Source of the DNA: Gammaproteobacteria bacterium
GTDB taxonomy: Bacteria > Pseudomonadota > Gammaproteobacteria > Steroidobacterales > Steroidobacteraceae
Direction: 5' to 3'
DNA: 60,595 bases
Assembly (NCBI GenBank): GCA_028293745.1
Contig: JAQGOF010000070.1
Coordinates: forward strand, 1-60,595
Below are positions 50,892 to 58,922 of this stretch, piece after piece (within the stretch, counting starts at the first letter, position 1; every line of letters begins with the position of its first letter). A program made the translations under genes and the position numbers. A model generated the notes under the pieces. The model was not told the DNA's origin, ran no database searches, and saw only the letters and a list, made by a program, of their open reading frames with translations.

Positions 50892-51994
50892 TCCCTGCAC
50901 GCGGACGCGGACAGCGATTGCAGGAACAAGGCAAATCCTGTCTCCGAAATTCCCTGCATCCATGAGATGAGTCGCCAAGCCGCTGACCATCGAGCGCGAG
51001 TTTCCACCCAAAGCTCAGTCAGACCTCATCGCGTCGATAGGTGACGCATGAGACACTCATTTGGCGCTGCTACATAGAAGGAAACCTGCCGCCCATGGCT
51101 AACCTCGGTGACGATTTCACACGCCGGCTTCTCGTCGATGCAGGCATCGCGGCCCGCATGCGCGTTCTCGATATAGGCTGCGGCGCCGGCGATATGGCAC
51201 TGGTCGCCGCGGAACTGGTCGGCGAGCAAGGGGAAGTGGTAGGAGTGGATCGAGAAGCAGGCCCGCTCGCCACGGGGCGAGATCGGGCGCGCGAGCGCCG
51301 CCTTTCGAACGTGACTTTCTTGCAAGGAGATATTGAGAAGCTTCCGTCCGGCGTTGGCATGTTCGACGCTGTCGTTGGGCGGCGCGTACTGATGTACCAA
51401 TCTGACGCTTTGCGGGCCATCCAACGGCTTGCCGACAGCGTGCGACCCGGCGGGCTAATTGTGTTCCAAGAGCATGATTCGACGATGACGCCAGCCAGCC
51501 TTGTGCCTATGCCGCTCCATCAACGCGTACACGATTGGATTTGGCGTACGGTCGAACGTGAGGGAGCGAACATCCACATGGGGTTTGACTTGCATTCGAA
51601 GCTCACGCAGGCAGGACTATCAGTGGAGCAGGTGCGTGCGGAAGCAACTGTGCAGACACCCACCGCGTCCTACGGCCTCGGTGCCATAGTCCGCGCTATG
51701 TTGCCCAGGATCCTGCATCACGGCGTCGCCACGCAGTACGAGATCGAGGTCGATACGCTCGACCGACGGCTAGACGAGGAACGTATGAGGGCGAACGTTA
51801 CCTATGTGGGTGACATGATGTTTGGTGCATGGGCGCGAAAGCCGGGCTAAGTCGGGGCTAGGTCGCGGACAGGTCCGCCCGGGGCATTCATTGGCAACCG
51901 GCGAGGCCCTTGCCGAGGTGTCGTGTGTATCACCCTCACGCGAACGCTCACCGCGATTGCAGGAACAGAGTAAACCCCCTCTCCGCGATCGTCC
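50892..51994. repeat. Pair of ~64-bp imperfect direct repeats flanking a methyltransferase gene (50892-50955, 51930-51994)
   Basis: Both contain ACGCG(G/A)ACGC and GCGATTGCAGGAACA, then a (C/A)TCTCCG(A/C) tail; about three quarters of positions agree, with small indels. Same orientation, 1.04 kb apart, one on each side of the gene at 51041. The remaining intergenic DNA (50403-50891, 51851-51929, 51995-52216) shows nothing I can support. Confidence 0.5.
51041..51850 (+). CDS. SAM-dependent methyltransferase
   Basis: 269 residues if the GTG at 51041 is used; ATG 51095 (MANLGDDFTRRLL) with AGGAAA upstream is the alternative. Motif I VLDIGCGAGDMALVAAEL, motif II VVGVDRE, then NVTFLQGDIEKLP and SVRPGGLIVFQEHDS, as in the UbiE/Methyltransf_25 group. 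The C-terminal half (LHSKLTQAGLSVEQVRAEA) matches small-molecule methyltransferases found next to transporters or regulators. Isolated between two direct repeats, which suggests it was acquired as a unit. Confidence 0.82.
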   Translation: MTHETLIWRCYIEGNLPPMANLGDDFTRRLLVDAGIAARMRVLDIGCGAGDMALVAAELVGEQGEVVGVDREAGPLATGRDRARERRLSNVTFLQGDIEKLPSGVGMFDAVVGRRVLMYQSDALRAIQRLADSVRPGGLIVFQEHDSTMTPASLVPMPLHQRVHDWIWRTVEREGANIHMGFDLHSKLTQAGLSVEQVRAEATVQTPTASYGLGAIVRAMLPRILHHGVATQYEIEVDTLDRRLDEERMRANVTYVGDMMFGAWARKPG

Positions 51995-52216
51995 CACGGA
52001 AGGCTGCTGAGCGCTCCGCAGGAGGTCCGCAACTATCTCGCCTCCGAACTTGCTTCACGGAACTCGCGCCAGGTCGCCTCAACCTCGCCTACATGTCGCC
52101 ACGGTCAGGTTCGGATTCGCCGTACTCAAGGTGTCCAACTGCCAATCGTCTGAGCCGGGCTTCGGGCTACCGGAACTCTTGGATAGCTAGCAACGCTTCC
52201 AACCTCCTCTGCATCC

Positions 52217-52585
52217 CTATTCCAGGGGCGGGCGAAAGCGGACGCGATTCTCATCTACTATGGCAAGACGACCGGGCAGATCTTCAACAAAACGTGGCTC
52301 AGCCAAGAATCGCTCCAACACGGCGACTATTTCCGCAGCGGTGAAGTGGTCAGGAAGACGCAGAACAACGATACCGCCATATTGTTCGGGTGGGTAGCGC
52401 CGGACATCGGAGAAATCCAAGTCTCGAGTCAGCAACGCAGCTCCGGTCTGACGGGCTCGCTCCGCGATCTGAGCATCAGGAGCAGCTCCCAACCCGATAT
52501 CTCGCGCAAACTCAACGTGATGACCGCGCGCAGTCAGGGTGCCGATTGCCGACCGCGGCAAATTGGCGTCGATCAGGAAGCGCAT
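52217..52585 (-). CDS. DUF5615 PIN-like toxin
   Basis: 122 residues. PIN-like fold with the conserved acidic start MRFLIDANLPRS (Asp6), PDAQIAERARQTGAALLTRDLDFSDVRRYP (Thr-Arg-Asp-x-Asp-Phe, the second acidic cluster) and GGIVVLRLPDH. Such proteins are the putative RNase partner of DUF433 antitoxins. Six bases after the DUF433 stop; one operon. A decayed relative lies at 56733. Confidence 0.85.
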   Translation of the reverse strand: MRFLIDANLPRSAIGTLTARGHHVEFARDIGLGAAPDAQIAERARQTGAALLTRDLDFSDVRRYPPEQYGGIVVLRLPDHFTAAEIVAVLERFLAEPRFVEDLPGRLAIVDENRVRFRPPLE

Positions 52586-52591
52586 TCGGGA

Positions 52592-52822
52592 CTAAACGGC
52601 GGGTAGCGGGTGAAAAGATTCCTGCTCCGCCAAGTCGGCTACGAACTTGAGCGCAGCCCGGATGTCGTCGGCAGTGACATCATATTCCCGCTGGACTTCT
52701 TCGAAGGACATCCCACCAGCCAGGCTCCCCACTACGACGGTTACCGGCAGCCGGGTACCCCGGATCACGGGTCTTCCGTGAACGACGGCAGGATCGAGGA
52801 CAATGCGGTTGGAGGGAGCCAT
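52592..52822 (-). CDS. DUF433 antitoxin
   Basis: 76 residues from ATG 52822 (GGAGGGAGCC directly upstream). Reads NRIVLDPAVVHGRPVIRGTRLPVTVVVGSLAGGMSFEEVQREYDVTADDIRAALKFVADL, the complete small winged-helix DUF433 domain that binds DNA and neutralises the DUF5615 partner. Antitoxin-first order is typical. Confidence 0.87.
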   Translation of the reverse strand: MAPSNRIVLDPAVVHGRPVIRGTRLPVTVVVGSLAGGMSFEEVQREYDVTADDIRAALKFVADLAEQESFHPLPAV

Positions 52823-52937
52823 GACTGGAAATGATAGACCTTTGGGGAGCCCTGTCGAGCGACGAAACGTCAAGGCTGAGCCGAAAAGTCGTCCCGCGAC
52901 ATGGGACGCAGGTCTCTAATATATAAGACATTGATTT

Positions 52938-53825
52938 TTAAGCAAATCTAACGCCCACCGCGCGCCTCCGGCGAACGGCCTTACTGCCGTCCTGTCTCGC
53001 TCCAGGCGGTTTCGAGTCCGGAGGATTCAGAAGGTAGTGGCGTAACGCAATGCGGGGGTACTCATCTGGCGAAACTGTCTCTACCGGGTCGCCAGCCGCC
53101 TCAGAAATCCCGCCAGTAACGATTTGACCGATGTCAGCGAAATATGAGAGTTGTAACCATTCAGAGCGGAACTGACCGTTCTCCATCCCAGTGCACGCCC
53201 AAGCATGTGCGAGTTGGCGCGGCTCAAAAATAATGCCGCCCGTCAACAACACATTCAGCAGCAGAGTGAGTTTTCTGTGCTCATGAAGCCGTCTCTTAAC
53301 CATGACGCCCCAAGCCGAGTCTGAGTGCGTTGGAAATTCGAGCACAAACGGGTGGTCGCCCATGCCTTGCGGAATAGTGGGAGCTCCGATAGGCGGCGGA
53401 AGGACTTGAACTCCTGATCTGGCACCGCGCCACCAACCAGTAACGCGCGGTCCGCAAAACGCGAAGTTTCGGCCGACCTTGTCCGGTGCATTGCTAAGCG
53501 GCGCGTTGAGCGTCGCGCTGATGTGTGACCATTCGGCTGAGTCAAACGCTGGTCCGCGTTCAATCTTGGATATTCGGTTTCCATCAAACTCCAGCACCAC
53601 TCGGCATTGATTGCCCCAGACGGGAAGAAACAGCCGATCATCACCGAGTTTGCCTGTGGTTTGACCCACGCCGCCGACGCGATCTTCAAGTAGCCCGCGT
53701 AAGTCAAACGAGTCGAGTACTCTCCACTGAGGCTGTATTAGATTTTCAGGCACGCTGAACAAACCCTGTGGCCGGCGTCGCCGAGCTTCTGCAAGATCGT
53801 AAGATTTAGATCCGCATGCTTTCAT
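52938..53825 (-). CDS. Hypothetical protein
   Basis: 295 residues, soluble, no transmembrane segment. Features seen: a mixed middle with WGNQCRVVLEFDGNRISKIERGP, FVLEFPTHSDSAWGVMVKRRLHEHRKLTLLLNVLLTGGI and a basic C-terminus (SKAVRRRRAVGVRFA). Composition is protein-like over its whole length, which supports a real gene, but I do not recognise a family. Upstream of the toxin-antitoxin pair on the same strand with a 115-bp gap. The ATG at 53825 has no clear ribosome site. 53826-54605 shows no gene I can support. Confidence 0.6.
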   Translation of the reverse strand: MKACGSKSYDLAEARRRRPQGLFSVPENLIQPQWRVLDSFDLRGLLEDRVGGVGQTTGKLGDDRLFLPVWGNQCRVVLEFDGNRISKIERGPAFDSAEWSHISATLNAPLSNAPDKVGRNFAFCGPRVTGWWRGARSGVQVLPPPIGAPTIPQGMGDHPFVLEFPTHSDSAWGVMVKRRLHEHRKLTLLLNVLLTGGIIFEPRQLAHAWACTGMENGQFRSEWLQLSYFADIGQIVTGGISEAAGDPVETVSPDEYPRIALRHYLLNPPDSKPPGARQDGSKAVRRRRAVGVRFA

Positions 53826-54605
53826 CTAGCAAGTGACAACCCCCTCCCCCACTACCAGGTATCGAGACCACCAGTTGTGCGTTGCGCAGTGCAAGTGCTG
53901 GGCGGCTCAATTGGCCCTGAAGTCCTACCTGGAGCTGAAAGGCTAGATCGGGGGCTCTCCGACCAACGAGAGACCCTTAGTGTGGTGTTCGGATCGTGAC
54001 TCTCGGCGATCATAGAATAACTCCTGTCAGTAACTGAGCAAGTGTGGTATTGCCCGCCTCGTCCCCTGCTCAACCGTTCTTCACTCCACCTCGTCGAAGC
54101 CGCTCCGACTGAACCGGGAAAATTCGTGACCGGCGCGAAGCGGTGCGGTTCCGCGCTGACACGAATTTTGGGATGATCCTGCTCATCGAAGTGCCGCGGC
54201 AGCGCAAGACCTCAGCGCCTGGAACACCCTCGCCGGTCGGCAAGCGTTCGGGAAGGGTCAACTCACAAAGGGAGAGCCAGAACATCGGTGCAGCCGACAC
54301 GGAGAGCCGCCCGCCAGTGTTTTTTTCTACGAGTCTCGGCCCTCCAGGAGGGCTAGTTAGATTCAAAGAGTCCGGCCGGGGACGGCGGCTCGGGGTGACG
54401 GAAATAGTCGGGACTCACGATCGACGCTCACCGCAGCAGGAACCGCCGACCAGCACCGTTCGGTTCCGGCGTTCTGGTTTGTGATGTAAATACCCAAAGA
54501 TCGCCGGGCCTCAGCGGCGGAATGAGAGAACCATCAACGATCCCGCTCGAGAGAACCCGGACCCTATCTTGAGGAGTGCCTTCACGCTTCGCAGGAGTCC
54601 AGGTC

Positions 54606-55199
54606 ATGAGCGGCAGGCCGCTGGTACCCATACTGCGCTTGGAAAACATTGACGAGCAGATCCAGGGCTACTTGGCCGAGATCGAACAGACTGGCGGTTC
54701 GATAGGAACCCTACGAGGGCCACCGCTATTCTCGGCCTTGAAGCGCCAGCATTTAGGTATCGGTCCCTATCCCAAAGTCTCGCTGTTTGAGGCCGCCAAC
54801 CGCATCATGACCGATCTCGTGTTGCTCTATGGCGTGCGCTGGCTGCTGCGCGAGCGCGTCTTCGGGTTTTCCGAGTACCGCGTCGAGTTTGGGCACGGCA
54901 ATCAAGCTCCATTTGACCTCATCGCGGAAGAAAACGGTCAGCGCTTAATCGGTGAAGCGTTCAACGTCGCTCGCTCTTTCTTCCAAGGCAAAAAGACGTC
55001 GATGCTGAAGAAGCTGCGCACCCAGGGCATCGGCGCGACCTACACCGTGATCCTGTGCAACGCCGACGCTGTACATGATGAATACGTGCCGGCGAAGGAG
55101 GCGAGCGAGTATCACATCTCTGTAGACGTCGGATCAGGAGATGCCCGCATGGCGCCCCATCGCGTGCGCTCGCGCGAGAAATCCCTCCACCGGCGTTGA
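54606..55199 (+). CDS. PD-(D/E)xK nuclease-like hypothetical protein
   Basis: 197 residues from ATG 54606 (AGGAG about ten bases upstream). The core EYRVEFGHGNQAPFDLIAEENGQRLIGEAFNVARSFFQGKK fits a PD-(D/E)xK-like layout: an acidic residue in FDLI, a strand turn, then a Glu in GEAF and a Lys further on. The N-terminal half (LRLENIDEQIQGYLAEIEQTGGS; YPKVSLFEAANRIMTDLVLLYGVRWLL) is helical. I recognise it as a recurrent accessory-region protein of unknown role. It is closed by a strong terminator ten bases after its stop. Confidence 0.65.
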   Translation: MSGRPLVPILRLENIDEQIQGYLAEIEQTGGSIGTLRGPPLFSALKRQHLGIGPYPKVSLFEAANRIMTDLVLLYGVRWLLRERVFGFSEYRVEFGHGNQAPFDLIAEENGQRLIGEAFNVARSFFQGKKTSMLKKLRTQGIGATYTVILCNADAVHDEYVPAKEASEYHISVDVGSGDARMAPHRVRSREKSLHRR

Positions 55200-55208
55200 C
55201 CTCCTAGC

Positions 55209-55242
55209 CGCTTTCTGTCCTCGCGGACAGAAAGCGTTTTTT
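55209..55242 (+). terminator. Rho-independent terminator
   Basis: Perfect 12-bp stem (arms CGCTTTCTGTCC and GGACAGAAAGCG), loop TCGC, then six T. Ten bases after the stop at 55199 and 30 bases before the next start in the same direction. Confidence 0.92.
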
Positions 55243-55272
55243 GCTTTCCGTGCGCGAGACCAAAGGACTGCC

Positions 55273-56354
55273 ATGCAACTGTTCGAGCCCATCGTAGCGG
55301 AATCCCAGCAGCATCCAAACTTTCGCAACCTGTTGGCGATGCGCAATGGCTATACGATGGATGTCATCAACGACCGGGCACGAGGGTTTATCGATCGGGA
55401 CGGGGAATTTTTTCGTGAATTCCAGACGACTTTCAACTCGAGCTTCTGGGATCTCTACCTCTTTGCGGTGCTGAAGCGCTATGGTCTCACGGTCGATTTC
55501 TCTAAATCCCGTCCCGACTTTCGTGTCTCCAGCCCTGATTTCAACATCGAAGCCGTCGTCGCCTCCCATGCTCAAGGGGCCGAGCCTGAATATGTGGACC
55601 GCGACGCCGAGCGACTGTTATCCGGGAAGCTAAACGACTCGAATCATCAGACGACGCTCCGACTCTCCAACAGCTTGCTGTCCAAACATAAAAAATATCT
55701 CAACGAGTATGCAACAGTTGAGCATCTACGGAATCGGCCCTTTGTCATTGCAATTAACAACTTCGATAAGCCCTTCAGCTATTTGAGTATCCAGCGCCCT
55801 ATCGAGGCCGTATTGCTCGATTACTATGTAGACGAAGACCGATACATCGAGGCGGGCCGTCCGGCCGGCGGGTTGGACGGTGAGGCCCTGGGGCAGATCG
55901 AGAAGGCCAACGGCGCACCGGTTGCGCTCGGCCTCTTCAACTCACCGGCCTATAAGGAAATCAGCGCCGTCATTTCAACGGCTGTGCAACGGTAGGCAAA
56001 GTGCGAGCGCTGTCGTCTGATCCGAGCGATGGCATCTTCTTCTTCGGCTTTCGAATCAACACCCGTGGTGATACCCCGCATATCATTCGAGAACCGAAGC
56101 GCCATTACACGGAAAGTCTCTTGGATGGTCTGCGGGTTTATCACAATCCCTTCGCGACTCACCCGTTAGACCCTGCGATATTTCGGCACCCGCAGGTCTT
56201 TCAGGTTTGGCAGGAGCGCGGCAACCCTCAAGTCGAGGAGCGCGACGGGCTGCTGCTCAGTCGATTTATGTTCACGTTTCTGCCGGCCCGTACGATCACA
56301 GGACGGAAGCCGCCTCCCTCCTCCCAGACTGGCATCGATGCCCCGACAGACTGA
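55273..56354 (+). pseudogene. Frameshifted nuclease-like accessory protein
   Basis: Frame 1 from ATG 55273: MQLFEPIVAESQQHPNFRNLL, FQTTFNSSFWDLYLFAVLKRYG, SRPDFRVSSPDFNIEAVVASHAQGAEP (Asp and Glu in PD-(D/E)xK-like order), down to a stop at 55995. Directly after the stop another frame continues the expected sequence, GKVRALSSDPSDGIFFFGFRINTRGDTPH, RHYTESLLDGLRVYHNPFATHPLDP, EERDGLLLSRFMFTF, to 56354. One base change near 55985 would restore about 360 residues. The protein type is a recurrent accessory one of unknown role. It is immediately downstream of the previous gene's terminator, so it needs its own promoter or readthrough. Confidence 0.65.
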
Positions 56355-56467
56355 ACAGCGGGTATTGGCGCTAGTCGCGGAACGCCCACAGACGAGCGGC
56401 GCCGATACCCGAAACTTACCCGGAGCTGGTTGGGGCGTGGAGGTTTGCCGCGTAGGCCGTTGATTTT

Positions 56468-56517
56468 TGGTGCGCGCTGACGGGATCGAACCGCCGACAT
56501 TCGCCTTGTAAGGGCGG
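56468..56517 (-). tRNA. 3' fragment of tRNA-Val(TAC), attachment-site-like
   Basis: Minus strand: anticodon arm with loop CTTACAA (anticodon TAC, 56510-56508), variable ATGTC, T arm GGCGG-TTCGATC-CCGTC, acceptor 3' strand AGCGCGC, discriminator A and an encoded CCA (56470-56468). The 5' half (acceptor strand, D arm) is absent: the DNA before it does not contain the GCGCGCT needed for pairing. One anticodon-stem mismatch suggests drift. tRNA 3' ends of this length are classic att sites left by tyrosine-integrase elements. Confidence 0.75.
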
Positions 56518-56732
56518 ACAGAAGTCGGGGCCGGTCGCGGGGCAATCGTAATTGCCTGATTTCAGGCGGTTTATCAACTTGGGTGGAGCGGCCGTTGCAT
56601 CTGTCGAGCCCAGGAAAGTACGGAAAATCATGGAGGGGTTCCGCAGAACTCCCGCGGAGCGATGCATCTGCCTTTTGCGGGAAATCCAGTCGGACTCGTT
56701 GACGAGGGTGTGGTGGGTTCGCGTGGCGGGCG

Positions 56733-57086
56733 TTACATTGTACCTTGCACGCGAGCGACTTGGTCCTCGGCTATCGCGTTTGGCGCAAAAGGGTTGCGTG
56801 ACCCAGACCTCGCCAAGTACGAAATCAACGGTGCCGAACTCGCAGGGCACCGACAGCCGAAGCCGTACGGTCGTCGCGCCGAATTGGCTCCTGAGTTTTC
56901 GTTCGCTGCTGCAAAGACCAATTGGCCAAAGTCTTTGTCCTCGGTCAGCAGCAGGCGCTTCTCGGAACTCGCGAGCGAGATGACTTCCTCGTCCCTTGGT
57001 GTCCCAGCGCATCGGCAATAAACGCCAGCGGCGTTCCTGCTTCGACCAGCATGATCGCGGACTCCCACGACGACTAAACGTCGCAC
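56733..57086 (-). pseudogene. Decayed DUF5615 PIN-like toxin gene
   Basis: Family sequence is clear only in AGTPRDEEVISLASSEKRLLLTEDKDFGQLVFAA (compare the DUF5615 TEDxDFG motif), while the frames before and after are scrambled between readings. The N-terminal acidic residue is lost and no DUF433 partner is next to it. Relative of the intact toxin at 52217 but clearly not a recent copy. Confidence 0.5.
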
Positions 57087-57216
57087 TCCCCTTCACAATT
57101 CCGTCTGTGCGGTTGCATTATTGATGATTCCGCAGCGCTGCCCGAATTTATTACGGCTAGTTCTCGCAGCGTCGCCTGGTTCTGTCCTGAGAAAATTCTC
57201 CGGTGGAGACTGTGCC

Positions 57217-58437
57217 ATGCACGACCTGGTCAAGACGCTTTCTCCGAGCCCCGACCTGTGTGGCTGGGAAACGGAATTCCGGCAAGCCGGGCTCGACTGG
57301 GTGCCTGATCCGATGATGTTGCGCTCCGCAGAACTGTTCGTCGCGGGACGCCATCGCTGCGAGAAGGCATTGGGACAGGATGCAGCGCGGCTCTGGACCG
57401 CGATTGAGCACAACTTGGACGGCGTCCTAGCGTTCTTTCACGCCCTGATGACACGCGAGCGGATTCCGTTCATCGACTACGAAATGACTTACCTCCCATT
57501 GGTGTTGCAGGACAAGCTGGAATCGCTTGCTCTGGACGTCCACCCCAGCGGTGCCTATGCGTCGATCAAACAGGCCGCATTGCTGCAGGTGGCACAGTTC
57601 GACTTCTCGCGCGTGGACCCTAGTACGACGGCGCGGATTGACGACGAGAAGCTCTGTTTCGGTTACAAGTGGGAACCTTCATTAGGCGAACTGGAGGTCG
57701 ACGAAGCGCATCGTCAGATCGCAAGCTTTGCCTTGGGAGGGCTGGTGTTTGGAGCGTACGCGCAGGCGAGCCGCAGCGACCACCTGTTGCAGTCGACGCG
57801 CGGCAACCTGTTTGTGGACCTCGCGGCCGATGGCAGCCTGCCGCCTTCACGGGGGCTTCGGAAGGAAGGAGAGCTGTTCGCCGACCTCGAGCGCCTTGCT
57901 CTGCGTGACCCGCGATTCGCTGTCGGTCGTGAAGCGGCACCTCCGACCGTTTTGCACTACCTGTTAGCGCGAGGGGTGCGCAACACTGAAGGCATGCTTG
58001 AGGAGGCATTGAATCTGCGCGCGCAAAGCGACTGGCAGCGCTATCGAGCTTGGTATCGCAAGCTGCGGCAAGCCTGGGCTGATGGCGGGCATGACCCCGC
58101 AGCAGAGGCCGAAGTGGGGGCAGTCGTCGAGGAACTGAAACGACGGATCGAAGGCGCGCCTTTACACATCGCCACGCTCAAATGCAACGGTGAACTGACG
58201 GCCGAGGCGCGGGTCGGCGGTGACATCGGACTAGCCGCCGCAAAGGCTGGGGCGAAGGGAACGATCAAAATCGAAACCAAAGACTTGCCGGTGAATGTGC
58301 CGCACAAGCTGCTCAACTGGTTCATCGACCACCTGATACTCTCTAGACATCAAAAGCTGTTACTCGAAATGTCCCTCGATCAGCGTCGATTCGATGATCT
58401 AGCATACGGATTGCGAGGAGCGTGGATGGCGTCGTAG
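57217..58437 (+). CDS. Hypothetical protein
   Basis: 406 residues from ATG 57217 with GGAG eight bases upstream; the open frame extends to 57124 without support. Soluble. Visible stretches: RIPFIDYEMTYLPLVLQDKLESL, KLCFGYKWEPSLGELEVDEAHRQIASFALGGLVFGAYAQ, an acidic helix near 285-335, then a Gly/Ala-rich GDIGLAAAKAGAKGTIKIETKDLP and a helical end. No motif I recognise. 780 bp of non-coding or decayed DNA lie before the next gene. Confidence 0.65.
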   Translation: MHDLVKTLSPSPDLCGWETEFRQAGLDWVPDPMMLRSAELFVAGRHRCEKALGQDAARLWTAIEHNLDGVLAFFHALMTRERIPFIDYEMTYLPLVLQDKLESLALDVHPSGAYASIKQAALLQVAQFDFSRVDPSTTARIDDEKLCFGYKWEPSLGELEVDEAHRQIASFALGGLVFGAYAQASRSDHLLQSTRGNLFVDLAADGSLPPSRGLRKEGELFADLERLALRDPRFAVGREAAPPTVLHYLLARGVRNTEGMLEEALNLRAQSDWQRYRAWYRKLRQAWADGGHDPAAEAEVGAVVEELKRRIEGAPLHIATLKCNGELTAEARVGGDIGLAAAKAGAKGTIKIETKDLPVNVPHKLLNWFIDHLILSRHQKLLLEMSLDQRRFDDLAYGLRGAWMAS

Positions 58438-58922
58438 CCGACGCGAATCCCTCGCGCAGAGTCGCGCCGTGCGCAAGGCGAAGTCGCATCGAAGACACGC
58501 CGGGACTTGATTTGGCTGACACCATTGCTGAAGCGACGGTGGACCGTCTTGTAGTTTTGGTAGTACTGGGGAAGCATGTGCCATTGAGCGCCGGTGTTGA
58601 GACCGCTTCGAGCATCCTGCGCGCTCGGATCGGCTTGCGGCCGGGCCGATCGTCAGGGATGTGATCTTTCGGAAAGTGCTTCCGGATAGCTCCCACTGCT
58701 CATCGGATATGCGTAGCACCCACCGATGTTATATCGATCGCGTCAGCTCGGCGATTTTGAGATAAGGTTCTAGTCCCAGGTGCGCACGAGAGAGCATAGG
58801 AGACTCACGCAGAAGTCACGCGAAGCGTTCCGCGTGCCGGTTGCGCGACCCAGTGCGACGGTTCGGTAGTTCGGTATTCGATGACGATTTCCGCCCCGCT
58901 CTCTCTCCTTCCTCCCCGCACT

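Noticed and set aside
53826..54605. Several short ORFs in the 780-bp gap
   Set aside because: None has a ribosome site plus protein-like composition; a weak GC hairpin (GCCCTCC/GGAGGGC near 54340) has a one-base loop and no T-tract.
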